A stretch of 64,000 nucleotides of DNA from Selaginella moellendorffii (Eukaryota; Streptophyta; Lycopodiopsida; Selaginellales; Selaginellaceae): assembly GCF_000143415.4 (NCBI RefSeq), contig NW_003314310.1, forward strand, positions 994,611 through 1,058,610, written 5' to 3'. Shown here in pieces: positions 48,843-59,105 of this stretch. Under the pieces are notes generated by a model. It was not told the DNA's origin. It ran no database searches and worked only from the letters and a program-made list of their open reading frames with translations. Position 1 is the first letter of the stretch. Each line of letters starts with the position of its first letter. The position numbers and the translations under genes are program-made.

Positions 48843-49527
48843 CCGGTCTCGGTTCCATCTCGGACTCCATCTTGGGTCCATCTCAGACTCCATCTCGGGT
48901 CCATCTCGGACTCCATCTCGGGTCCATCTCGGACTCCATCTCGGGTCCATCTCGGACTCCATCTCGGGTCTATCTCGGGTCCATCTCGGACTCCATCTCA
49001 GGTCCATCTCGGACTCCATCTCGGGTCCATCTCGGGTCCATCTCGGACTCCATCTCGGGTCCATCTCGGACTCCATATCGGACTCCACTTCGGGTCCATC
49101 TCGGACTCCATCTCGGACTCCATATCGGACTCCACTTCGGGTCCATCTCGGACTCCATATTGGACTCCATCTCAGACTCCACTTCGGCCTCTACTTCGGG
49201 TCCATCTCGGACTCCACTTCGGGTCCATCTCGGACTCCACTTCGGGTCCATCTTGGACTCCAACTCGGGTCCGCCTCGGACTCCATGTCGGACACTTCCA
49301 CGTGTCATGTGTTGGTCCTTTTTGGGTCCCTTTTTGGAGCCTTGCTTATTGGTTGCCTCGTGCTTGCTCCTCGAGCACTTTGTTGGGAGTTCCACTCCCG
49401 CTCTCAACCTTCCAAGTCGGAGCTTTTAGTCCAAACGTGTTATGCTCGTTTGGCTTTCGCTTCGGCCACTACCACGTGGCACCCTTTCCAGCTCCACTTT
49501 GGGGGCCTAGGGATTTTGTGTCTCACA
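46912..49527 (-). mobile_element. LTR element with minisatellite: 5' LTR and truncated interior
   Basis: LTR 47741-49527 (minus strand; TGTGAG to CTTACA) is related to the solo LTR at 21306-23170. A diverged tRNA-Met primer site (TTAGTATCGGAG, minus strand) lies directly left of 47741. The interior, 46912-47740, has no recognised coding and ends abruptly in NTPase copy 4. No 3' LTR is in place, so the element is truncated. Confidence 0.75.
48751..49290 (-). repeat. Minisatellite inside the LTR
   Basis: About 540 bp of units such as CTCGGACTCCAT and CTCGGGTCCAT, the reverse complement of the tract at 21536-22172. Long open frames across it on both strands are repeat artefacts. Confidence 0.9.
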
Positions 49528-49929
49528 CAAATTTGGACACTTTCCATAAATAGCATTTGGGACCGAAATGAGACTAACACAAAAGGCATGATAGCGAGGG
49601 TTTTTGGTAGGCACGGTAAGCTATTATCCAGCGATATTGAGGGACTAATCTCAATACGCGAGGGTTCTTGTCAAGCCAGTGCAAGACAGAGCAAAAGAGA
49701 ACTAAAAAGCCAGGCCAAGTATGTTTGGCTAAATAGACACTTAGGAATTCCGTCCTTATGCTCATCCGGCCAAGTACAGATGCAAAGTCCAGTTTACTAA
49801 CACTTGAACAAGAGGGGCTGGCAAAGGGTCTAGCAATACTGACCTCCTGCCATCATGGCAGTAAGGAAAGAGTGTCCGTAAGGACTGGTCGACAGGTAAC
49901 TTTCGATACCCGAAGTCACATTCGCGACA
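49528..49929 (-). repeat. Truncated LTR of the LARD family next to Gypsy pol
   Basis: This is closely similar to the first about 400 bp of the LARD LTR (TGTCGCGAATG... on the minus strand). It directly follows the pol remnant and is cut at 49527/49528 by the neighbouring LTR element. It suggests the Gypsy element and the LARDs share an LTR family. Confidence 0.75.
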
Positions 49930-52667
49930 ATTCCTGATAGCACCCCCTCGGATTGAAGATCATTTCTGATCGCATTCATCAAGGAGGAGTCCTGAGGGGC
50001 CAGAGAAATTGCCATAACTTGAAGCCGATCAGGACCGAGGATAACTTGATCATGTTGATTGAAGGCAGGATTACCAGGCCTGAGACTGAGATAGGACCGC
50101 CTTGAAAGAGCATCAGGAAGGCCTTGAAACTTTCTAGGTCTGTACTTGATAACAAAGTCAAACCGACTCAAGAATTGTGCCCACCTTGCTTGACGACGGC
50201 TCAAAACTCAGGAAGTGGCAAAGCACTCAAGATTTTTGTGATCCGTCCAGACCATTGTTTGATGGCCCGCCCCCTCCAAGAAACGACACCACTCTCCAAA
50301 GGAATCCACGATGGCAAGAAGCTCCTTGTCATGGATTTCGTAATTGATCTCCGCAGGTTGGAATTTCTGATAATGGAAGGCGACTGGATGAAATTCTTGA
50401 TCCGCTCCGAGTTGAAACAACACAGCACTGATGGCAAAGTCAGACACATCAGCCTCGATGAAGAAAGGTTGTGAGGGATCAGTGTGGATCAAGACAAGAG
50501 CAAAACTGAAGGCCGCCTTGAGTGTGTCGAAGGCCTGCTGGGCAGCAGCAGACCAAGAGAAGGGAACATCCTTGTGAGTGAGATGCGTGAGAGGAAGGAC
50601 AATGTCAGAGTAGTGATCAATGAATTTGCAATAGGAATTGGCGAAGCCAAGGAAAACCTGAACATCCGACATTGATTGTGGAGGCTCCCATTCGAGAATA
50701 ATCTTGACTTTGGCAGGATCCATCGTGATACCCTCAAGAGTGACAATGTACCCAAGGAACTCCACAGACTCCTGATCGAAGGAACATTTCTCAAGCTTCG
50801 CATATAAGCCATGTTCCCGCAGCTTTGCCAACACCTTGCGCACATGCTCGTCGTGCTCCTCCTGAGTTTTTGAGTAGATGAGGATGTCATCAAGGTAGAC
50901 GATCACCATCTGATCAAGAAACTCCCGAAAGACGTTGTTTGCCATGTGTTGGAAAATTGTTGGAGCATTTGTCAAGCCAAATGGCATAACGGTGTATTCG
51001 AAGTGGCCATATGTAAGCCACAAATTTTTCCTTTCCAATTTGCCAGCTTACCTCGCCTATCCGTCCAACACCGCCTTGGCTTTTGCTAAGTTCCCTTGCC
51101 AAGGTTCTCGCCTATGGTACCAGCTCCTACTTGGTCTCAGCTACTCACTGCACGAGCAACGGAGTGTTAGCCACCATCCACGGATTCCCAAATCACTCCC
51201 AATCCCCCTCCCCGGGTTAGACTGGACTTAAGGTTCGGCTACACTCCCCGCAAGCACAAGCAGCCAAGCACACCAAGCTTCCAGGTTCCTAACATCCTTT
51301 GGTACCACAAGACTTGATCATGGGACCCTCTAAATCCCAAGTCTTGAGTGCAACACTTGCTTCGGGACGCCGGGGCGAAACACCGTGGCCTAGCGGCCCG
51401 GTATGGGTACCTCTCGCCCCCCACTTCCATCCCGAAGGAAGGCCCAAGCCCCTAGGAAGGGCGAGGACCAATGAGCCGCATGGTACTCAAGTGGGGCACC
51501 ACTCCACTTGAGCCGGGAGCACCGCAATCGGTTTCCCTTTCGGGAGTGGGAGCTGCTCTTGAGCACTTCCTTGGATGGCCCCTCCGGCACCAACCAAGTC
51601 CATGCTCACTCCCACCCAAGGCCCCTCGGTCCCAGTCCCAACCTCAAGTCAGTTTGGGAGCCCCACTGGAGAGTCCCTTCTAAACTGGTTCCTGGACCTC
51701 ACTATCCCTACCATACTTTTGGAACCCCCTACAGCCCCCCCCCCCCCCTGGGAGACGCACGCTTTGGGCTTTCACCCCTTGACCCGTATTAGTATTTGGA
51801 CTTAGTCTCTGGCTCGATCTCGGACCCGATTTCGGATCCGACTTCGGATTCGGGTTCGGACTCGATCTCGGACTCGATCTCGGACCCGATCTCGTACCCG
51901 ACCTCGGACTCGACCTCGAACTCGGTCTCGGACCCGATTTCGGATCTCGGACTCCGTCTCGAACTCAGTCTCGAACTCGGACTCGAACTCGGTCCCCGAG
52001 TCGGTCTCGGACTCGATTCCGGACTCGATCTCGAACTCGGTCCTAGAGTCGGTCTTGGACTCGATCTTTGACTTGGTCCCATCCGATGAACTCTTTGTCA
52101 TTTTGGTCATGCTTTCGGGGTTCCTTTAGCCTACGACACCTCGGCGAGTTGGTTCCTTACACCATAGCGGGTTCGGAACGCAGTCTTCCATTCATTACTA
52201 GGCCGGATCTGGATCAGGTTGTATGCTCCACAGAGGTCGATCTTGGTGAAGAAGCAGGCACCGCTGAGGCGTTCCAATATGTCTGAGATCAGGGGCAGTG
52301 GATAACGGTTCCGAACAATCACCTTGTTCAAACCTCGGTAGTCGATGACTAGCCGCAAACTCCCATCCTTCTTCTTGACAAAGAAGACAGGCACTTCAGT
52401 CGGGGACTGCGAATGCTGAATGTACCCCGAGGCAAGGTTCTCATCCACGTATTCTTTGAGGGCCTTAAGCTCGGACGGGGATAACCCATAGATAGGCCCC
52501 CACGGAGGTGATGCTCCTTCCTGTAAATCAATGGGACAGTCATAAGGCTGATGAACAGGCAGTACACTAGCTTTTTTCTTGTCAAACACATCCCCAAAAT
52601 CATGATACTTCTCAGGAACACTGACAGGAGAAACATGCAAAGCAAAAAAGGAAAATAGATTCTTCAT
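49930..52667 (-). pseudogene. Gypsy (Ty3) pol: reverse transcriptase and RNase H, split by a solo LTR
   Basis: The first half (52667-52162) has SLRLVIDYRGLNKVI and FTKIDLCGAYNLI, ending at TRYG. The second half (51011-49930) resumes with HFEYTVMPFGLTNAP and the catalytic YLDD (about 50886-50897), followed by connection and RNase H motifs (FIEADVSDFAISAVLFQLG, ELLAIVDSF, VWTDHKNLECF) and the usual KYRPRKFQGLPDALSRR linker. The halves fit once the insertion at 51012-52161 is removed. Integrase is missing: after GVLSGI the frame runs straight into LTR sequence. Without integrase, and with the RT split, it is inactive. Confidence 0.9.
51012..52161 (-). mobile_element. Solo LTR inserted in Gypsy reverse transcriptase, TSD CCATA
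   Basis: TGTAAGCC (51012) to TTCCTTACA (52161), 1150 bp, is flanked by perfect CCATA (51007-51011 and 52162-52166). It contains a GC-rich CTCGGACTCGAT-type minisatellite (51797-52075). It also shares the C-run plus GCTTTGGGCTTTCACCCC segment seen in the other LTR families here, in the same orientation as minus-strand elements. Confidence 0.9.
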
Positions 52668-54305
52668 GAAGAAGTTCTTTCATAGTGATTGTGGAGATAG
52701 GAGGAGGTGTACAACTAAATGGAATGATGAGACGAGGATACTGTCCAGTGTAATATGGAAGAGAGGAAAAAGAAGAGGGTGAAAACTTCGTAGAGTCAGG
52801 AATAGAACCCCAATTTAAGTTTAAGGAACTTTTCCTGATTCGGACTCGATGAACAGCAGGGGAAGCCATGGGAGATGATGATGTGGGAGAGACGAGCTGT
52901 AATTCCTTCCAATAGATCTGAGGCTGATGTAGTTGGAACCAAGGGAGGCCAAGCACCACAGAGAAGGACTTGTTGTTGATGATGTTGAAGGCGATATCGG
53001 TGACGGTGGACCCGATGTGTACTTGAAAGGGCAACATTTCCCTAAGTCCAGAAGATGGAAACACAAAATGCCTGCCGATGCCTTCAACCCTCAGATCCCG
53101 TATGGTAGGAGAAAGAGGAACGTGATGTCAGGCAGCAAAGTTCGTGTCCATGAAGCAGGAAGTTGCACCCGAGTCCAGTAGTGCCAGAGCCTTGAGTCCT
53201 GATTGTCCGGTGAAAGAAAGGAGACATAGGATGCGGAAGTTGCGGGAATTGGTGGTGGCTTTGATGAAAGGTGGTGAAGAGCTTGATAAAGAAGAAAAGT
53301 GATTTTTATTTGGGGAGTCCAAACAGACAGCTCCTACTTTGTTTGGACAGGGTCGTTTCCCAATTGCAACAGAGATGGACTTTGAGGCAGAGTGAACTCG
53401 AGCAATCGGGGAGGCTTCTTGGGACACACAGTTGCTTTGTGATTAGGATCAGCATAGTAGAGGCAAAGATTATGAGATATTCGACGTTGCTTCTCAGCAG
53501 GACTCAACTTCCCTCTGATGAGTCGGGGAGTACCAGAAATATCCATCGGGACCGGAGTAGTAGGTCCAGGAGTATGCTCTGAAGACTCAAGCTGGGATTC
53601 CTGAGTCTGGGACGGGAAAACGGCGGCACGGTGACTTTTCTGATGACGTTCAAAGAGACGATTGTCGCATCAAACAGCTTTGTTGATGGCGTCCGACAAG
53701 TCCGTGGGATCCTCCATGGTGAGCAACAAATCCTTGACACCGTTGTTGAGGCTGAAACGAAATTGATCAATCAAGGCCTGCTCATCCTATTGAGTGTCCA
53801 AGGCAAGGAGTTGGAACTCTGCAGCATAGATCGAGGCAGGACGAGACCCTTGAGAGAGACGTCTCATCTTTGTGGTGGCAGCCCGAACCCGATCCGTCTC
53901 GCCAAAACATGCTTCGAGCTTCTCTTTGAACAATTGAAAATCCATCAGCTCCAGAACCACGACCCCTTTCATGCTCTTCTCCAGGAGAGGAGAAAACCAT
54001 GACAAAGTTGCACCTTCGAGCAACATCCCAATCGCACCAATTTGAGACTCGGGAGTGGGGTACCGCCGATGTTAAAGTCCGAAGATCAGCTCCATCTGGT
54101 TCAGGAATCCACGAAGCTCTGAACGCTTCCCTAAAAATTTTGCCGGGAAACTCACCTTCGGTTTAGGAACTTTGTTGGATCCTTGAGCCGAAAGTGAAGC
54201 AAGCTCCTGTTGCATGCGAAGAAGGGTCGCCTTCAGCTCAATATTCTCAGACTGGATTTTTGCAAGGACTTCGGCAAAGAAATCAGGATGGCTTGGAAAC
54301 TCCAT
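52668..54305 (-). pseudogene. Gypsy gag and protease region
   Basis: The frame opens with MEFPSHPDFFAEVLAKI at 54305. A coiled-coil-like stretch and a capsid-like stretch (GKRSELRGFLNQMELIF) follow. A zinc knuckle near 53425-53468 reads CLYYADPNHKATVC: the expected second Cys of the CCHC set is Tyr. The aspartic protease motif LLDSGATSCFMD lies near 53170. Several frame changes separate these blocks. Gag packages the RNA and the protease matures the polyprotein. No 5' LTR or primer site is visible beyond 54305, so the 5' end is missing. Confidence 0.82.
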
Positions 54306-54808
54306 TGGAAAAGAAGAAAGAAAAAAGGGGGAAAAAATGCAAAGGCAGTCAAACAATCAAAACAAGCTAAAGCAAAAAACGAAAAAACACAATCTAAATC
54401 AAACTATCAAGACCCCTAACAAGATCAAGACTGGAAAATGCAAAAGACAAAGAGAAAAGCTAGTGAATAACGAAGAAGAGGCCTTAGACTAGTGTTGATT
54501 CAGATTGTAGAGAAATGGAACAAAGCTAACTTATATATACTATAGGTTGATGAAGCTCCACCACTTTTGGATCGAGGACGGCCCAAATATAGTTGAGGTT
54601 GAGGAGGCGTCACATCATCATCAGGAATGTGGCTCGAGACTCAGGAATCGTATGGGAAATCGAGAGTCAGGAATAGGGAAGTGTTTTGAGAGTCAGGAAT
54701 AGGGAAGTGTCTCGAGAGTCAGGAATGTGGTCTGCAGGTCAAGAATCTGGCGAGAGTCAGGAATGTGGCAAGAATTGGGGGATTTCTGACAACAATAAAA
54801 GGAGTGAT
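54306..54808. other. Gag leader remnant and short degenerate tandem repeat
   Basis: A-rich sequence precedes a tract (about 54620-54775) with repeated GAGAGTCAGGAAT units. I recognise no LTR and no gene. Confidence 0.5.
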
Positions 54809-54865
54809 CAATGTAAGCTCCTAAGTTTAGACTTTCCAGGGGTGACAATAAAAGGAGTGATTAAG

Positions 54866-55210
54866 TGTAAGTTCCTGAGTTTGGAATTCCCAGGAGGTCA
54901 CCTAACCTAGTACTATTCAAACCTAAGAACGTTTAACTCAAGTATCCCAAAACCTTTAACTAATTTGAAAAAGGGGTGCACTTTTTTTAAGGGCGTTTTC
55001 CCTTTATATTTGAATCCTATGTATCATTTTTCAAATCGTTCTTTTTGGTTGCTTATAATCCACCACGCTTCCATGTAATTTCATGCCTTCATGAATGGAA
55101 GCTGAAAGCCATAGCTCAACTCAAGAGTTTATATTTGGTATCAGAGAGGTCTTGGGTCCGACTTTATTGATTGGCTAAAAGAATTGCACTAGATATTGAT
55201 TGACATCAGG
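54866..55210 (-). mobile_element. Second Cassandra piece, rearranged
   Basis: LTR 54866-55057 (192 bp) aligns with the 193-bp LTRs of the Cassandra element at 8523-9113, including the 5S-like CCAGGAGGTCAC and AGTACT stretch. The adjacent interior keeps CCACCACGCTTCC. At about 55137 comes a primer-site sequence TTTGGTATCAGAG, in the orientation opposite to that expected, and no second LTR follows. A partial duplicate of the LTR start lies just left (54809-54843). Confidence 0.7.
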
Positions 55211-55511
55211 TAAGTTTAATTTACTTTTTAATTATTTATAATTAATGATGAAGACACCATTAACTTTGTAGCTCCCTATGCCAATTCACCTATCAACCCC
55301 ACAATAGAACCTACACTTAGTTTGTGGCCATCTACCATATAGCTTAACATGATTGTAATTTAGGGCATTTTGTCATTCTAGATACCACCTCATAAATCAG
55401 AATTCTGCAGGCAAGGAAATTCATTGCTCCATTTTTCCAAAGGACAAAGATGACACCTAGTGTCTAAAGCACTACTCATGCCAAAAATTCTAACCTATGC
55501 CTCTTATACCA
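55211..55511. other. Spacer before NTPase copy 5, no gene seen
   Basis: The right part (from about 55370) matches the downstream flank of the other NTPase copies, including the uninterrupted Helitron target CAGAATTCTGCA. Confidence 0.6.
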
Positions 55512-55747
55512 TGTGAAGAGAAGCTAGCCTCTCCACCTAACACTCTGCAGAAAGAGAAAACTCCAAGAACAAGCAGCTCTCACAAAACAGCAAAAAGAGG
55601 TAAGAACGTTAAATTGAAGAAATGTGACTCAAGCCATGTGGCTGACTCTATGGTGGCTGCCACATTCTCTACTTCATAGAGTCTGCCACATTCTCTACTT
55701 TGGTGGTAGGAAGACCAACTGTAAAATAGAAGCCACTAAAACAAACA
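55512..55747 (-). repeat. Short LTR-like repeat upstream of NTPase copy 5
   Basis: A diverged copy of 43558-43793, with TATACCA (degenerate primer site) at its left. Confidence 0.45.
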
Positions 55748-55857
55748 AAATTGTGGCTAAGTTTTCACATTTTGTCTCTTTATCGTGCTATCGTTACGGT
55801 TTTAGGGCAAAGCCCACCACCAACCTAGGTTTTCACGATAGGGTTTCAATTAACGAA

Positions 55858-58684
55858 ATGGACGAGGAATTGGCTAAGGTGCAGGCTCAAATCGGGCGTC
55901 TTGAGCCGCAGATCCAAGCGGCTGGGGAATCTTTTCTCTCTGCCTTTGAGAGTGGCAATCAATCTCTGGTGAAATATTGGCAGAAGAAGGAAGAGCAGCT
56001 GCGGAAGAAGGAAGAACAGCTGCGGAAGGAAAAAGAACAGCTGCGGAAGAAGGAACTCCTCCTCCTCCAATGTAATGGTAAGTCATTCTTTGTGTATTTA
56101 GCTTTCCCCCTCGATTTGGGGATGGCTGCTTTCAGCCATGGTTAAGGATTTTGCCAGAGGTAGCTTCAATTCGCTTTTATTTTGGGTTTGTGGCGTGTTG
56201 CGAAATCCCTGACCATAACCACACATGGAAGAGATGACTAAGGATCTCTTTCTCCTCTCCCGCAGCAGCCTCTCTTTCACCCGGAGCAGCAGCAACTCTT
56301 TATCCCGGAGCGGCTCCACTGTCCTGCTTTGCTTTCCCTGTCTGGTCACGGTTAAGGATTTTTGCTTCCTGAATCTGTTTCTTTCTTTCTGTGTGGATAT
56401 CTGGTAATCTCCGCATCCTTGTGGTCATTCTCACCCCTGTTTGCCCTTTGGCTGTGTTTAATTCTGTGGCCATTCCTCCATAGACTTTATTGTGCTTCTC
56501 ACAGCACCAGCGCCAGCGCCAGCAGCGGGACTTCCTCCAGCCGATTCTTACGTGCCTGGTAAGAATGATGTCTAGGGGACTGAATGCCATAATTTTTGGT
56601 TTCAGACATGATCGCCTGGGCCAAAAAGCTGGACGAGAACCTGACCGCAGATTTTGCTGACGGCGGCATTGACTGGACAAGCCATGCGACTTTTCGGTAG
56701 CTCCATATTCCCGCTTTCTCTGGAACGGATGGCAATCAAACATACATGTACATGGGTCGCTCACTCTTCAAGGAGATAGAAAGTTTCATATCGGCCTTGA
56801 GACACGGCGCTTCGGATAATGACAACAAACCTCCAGGTATTATTATTGGAACTCCGGGGTGGTCTGGGAAGACCACTGTTCTTGCTACTGTGGCTGGATA
56901 TCTTCGGCACCTTTGGAAGAACACCTCCAAGAAGGTCGTCTTTATCAATGGCGAAGATTTCGTCGACAATCCCTTGAGGACAATGTGGCTGGCTCTTTTG
57001 CTGAGCTACATAGACGACCTTCCAGCCGAGCTTTCGTGCCGGGGGTGGACCTTGAAAGTATTAGAATCTTGGATCCTGTCGAGATCGTCAGAGCAGCTTT
57101 ACTTTCTGGTGGACGAGGCCAACGCGTTTGACACCACGCTGGGTGTGAAAACTGGGGGCTGCCAGCGCGGAAAGAAGGGACGAGGCTTACCATTCTATGA
57201 TGACGATGCAACTGCAGGACGTCGTTGTCTACTGCTCGTCCGTCGGACCTCTGTGGAGGAGCAGAGTAGTGAGCGACAAAAGCCCTCCGTACATGTTAGT
57301 CACAGGTGGTTACAGCGTAAGTAGCGACTACTTTCCAACACTGGTGTGGGGCTAACTTGTGTGCTTTTCCTTTTATCCAACAGGCTGAGGAACTGCAGGC
57401 ATATTGCGAACACGAGGTTCGTCGTGCCGGGGGGCTCCAAGCGGAGGTGAGCATAGTATTTACCGTGTCTTCCTTTAAAGCCTACTAATGGTTTGGAGTA
57501 GGAGGATCCGATTGTGGCGTATTGCAGGCTTGCCACAAGGCAAGGCCACCGAGAGTTGAATGCGAAACGCATTAAGGTAAATGAAATGTGTGAATGTGTG
57601 GCTTACCGACGCGATGAAGCAGGTTGATGGATCTGAGGAGGAGCTGAATTTGTCCGACATGGAGCTCTGCTCGGAATTTAAAAGTGAGACTGGCTGGGTT
57701 CCCGGGCTTGTCGCTCATTACGGGACCTGGAAGCTACGGACCACGTACCACATGTACGAAGCTGGCCTGCGAGAGTATATCCAAGAGGCGGTCAAGGACC
57801 GATATCGCTGGAATTGCTTCATCGCTGTGGTCGGCGGAGTGGACACGATTACAACGGTGTTGCCAGACGCGCTAGACACTCGATGCTTCTACGTGGATGC
57901 AGAGACAGAAATAGGAAAATGTCTATCAGATTCTCTGCGTGCGCGCACTATGGTGCTCATCACCGAGACTCTGCGGTACGCGTCCGACTTTGAGGCTAGG
58001 ATGGGTATCGGCCAATGGACAAGGCTGATCCGGCACGACGACAACGTTGGGTGGAACGCAGAAATGGCAACTCTCATTTTCATCAAACACTATGGTATCG
58101 TTATTGACACGGAAGGTCTGCAGCTTAACTTCAAACCTGAAGTGGTTGTCAGATTCGAAGGTGATTTCTCTCCCCAATTTCTGATCGCAGACAATGTTTC
58201 TCGTTTCTTCCCACCTGTGAAGTTCAACCACACGGGAGTTGATTGCCTTGGAGAAAACCAGAAGCACGTTTTGTGGGTGCAAATAGCGACTGGGGTGGAT
58301 GTGGTATTGAAGCATGGAAATACGCTCTCGCGATTTTTGGAGATGACAAAAGGTGACGCGCGAGAGAAGGTTCTTATTTGGATCTTGGCAGTGGACAGTG
58401 CTGATAAGATATGGATACGCAATGGCGTGGGTTACAAGGAGGTGTTCATTTGTTTTGGCCGTTTGAGTGAACTGCTGGAAGTCATCGACGTTGCATGCTG
58501 CAGGCTGCATCTCGAGAGTAGCAAGAACGTCAAGGTGGCAAGCAACCCTGAAGAAGCTAAAGCTGAGGTGGAGGAGTTGAGAAAGCTTGGTCGGTGCGGT
58601 TCCTTGAGCACGGGAAGTGGAAATCCGTGTCGGCGTTTTCGTGGTGACGAGCCATATTGCCATCACCACGATAAGCGTCCTTGA
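55858..58684 (+). pseudogene. Crinkler-like P-loop NTPase family, copy 5 (full length, lightly damaged)
   Basis: This is the only copy covering the whole gene. Exon 1 (55858-56077) is the coiled coil with three heptads. Later exons give APAPAPAAGLPPADSYVP and DMIAWAKKLDENLTADF (about 56500-56695). Then come Walker A, here GTPGWSGKT with an extra Trp (about 56850-56876), Walker B LYFLVDEANAFD, and the AEELQAYCEHEVRRAGG exon (57385 on). A 354-codon last exon (57623-58684) ends in a Cys/His motif, C(x9)PC(x8)C(x2)H, recalling plant ET-type repeats. Defects: TAG in place of GAG near 56698, the Walker A insertion, and a one-base frameshift after DTTL near 57142. Exon phase between exons 1 and 2 could not be closed. 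It may be a recent pseudogene or a modified allele. Confidence 0.72.
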
Positions 58685-59024
58685 ATAGTCTTCAGTGTTT
58701 CAGCCTTGGATGTTTACATTTAACCATCACATTTTGGAAATTTTGGGAATTGTTGGTTTTTCTAGCCAAGCTTGTGCTTCTCGACGATTGCAGCGATAAG
58801 CCGATGCTGCAGATAAACGAAGCGGGTGCTTCTAAAGTGCGGGCTTCTAAAGTGTGGACTTGTGGACACGGATTTGTGGTCAGAGGAGGACAAGGATGAT
58901 GATGAGGATGGAGCGCTGCGGAGGTACGAATTTTAGAGACGCTAGCACTTACAAACCTGTAATGGACTATCACCTCAAAATATTTTGTGATCTAAAGTTC
59001 AGTAAAATCTTGTCAAGCTGTAAT
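58685..59024 (+). other. Downstream flank of NTPase copy 5
   Basis: It contains GATGCTGCAGATAAACG (58803 on), the point at which copies 1-3 resume after their internal deletion. From 58960 it enters a segment that is repeated in inverted orientation at 61725-61832. Confidence 0.6.
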
Positions 59025-59096
59025 GCCTCTATAGCTCAGTGGTAGAGTGTCAGTCTTGTAAACTGAAGGCCTGGAGTTCAATCCTCCATGGAGGCA
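59025..59096 (+). tRNA. tRNA-Thr (anticodon UGU)
   Basis: A full cloverleaf can be drawn. The acceptor GCCTCTA pairs with TGGAGGC (one G-T). The D-arm is GCTC AGTGGTA GAG. The anticodon stem TCAGT/ACTGA closes loop CTTGTAA with anticodon TGT at 59057-59059. The T-arm TGGAG TTCAATC CTCCA is followed by the discriminator A. There is no intron. The internal A and B box positions fit RNA polymerase III transcription. It is nuclear-type, not the plastid tRNA-Thr. Confidence 0.93.
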
Positions 59097-59101
59097 ATGT
59101 A

Positions 59102-59105
59102 TTTT
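59102..59105 (+). terminator. Pol III TTTT terminator of the tRNA gene
   Basis: Four T residues begin six bases after the tRNA 3' end. Confidence 0.65.

Noticed and set aside
48464-49800. Open frames of 321 and 359 codons through 48464-49800
   Set aside because: They cross an LTR minisatellite and then a second LTR; the protein is simple repeats and several other frames on both strands are open too.
48751-52075. CRISPR-like array
   Set aside because: The short units abut without unique spacers and sit in eukaryotic LTRs; they are minisatellites.
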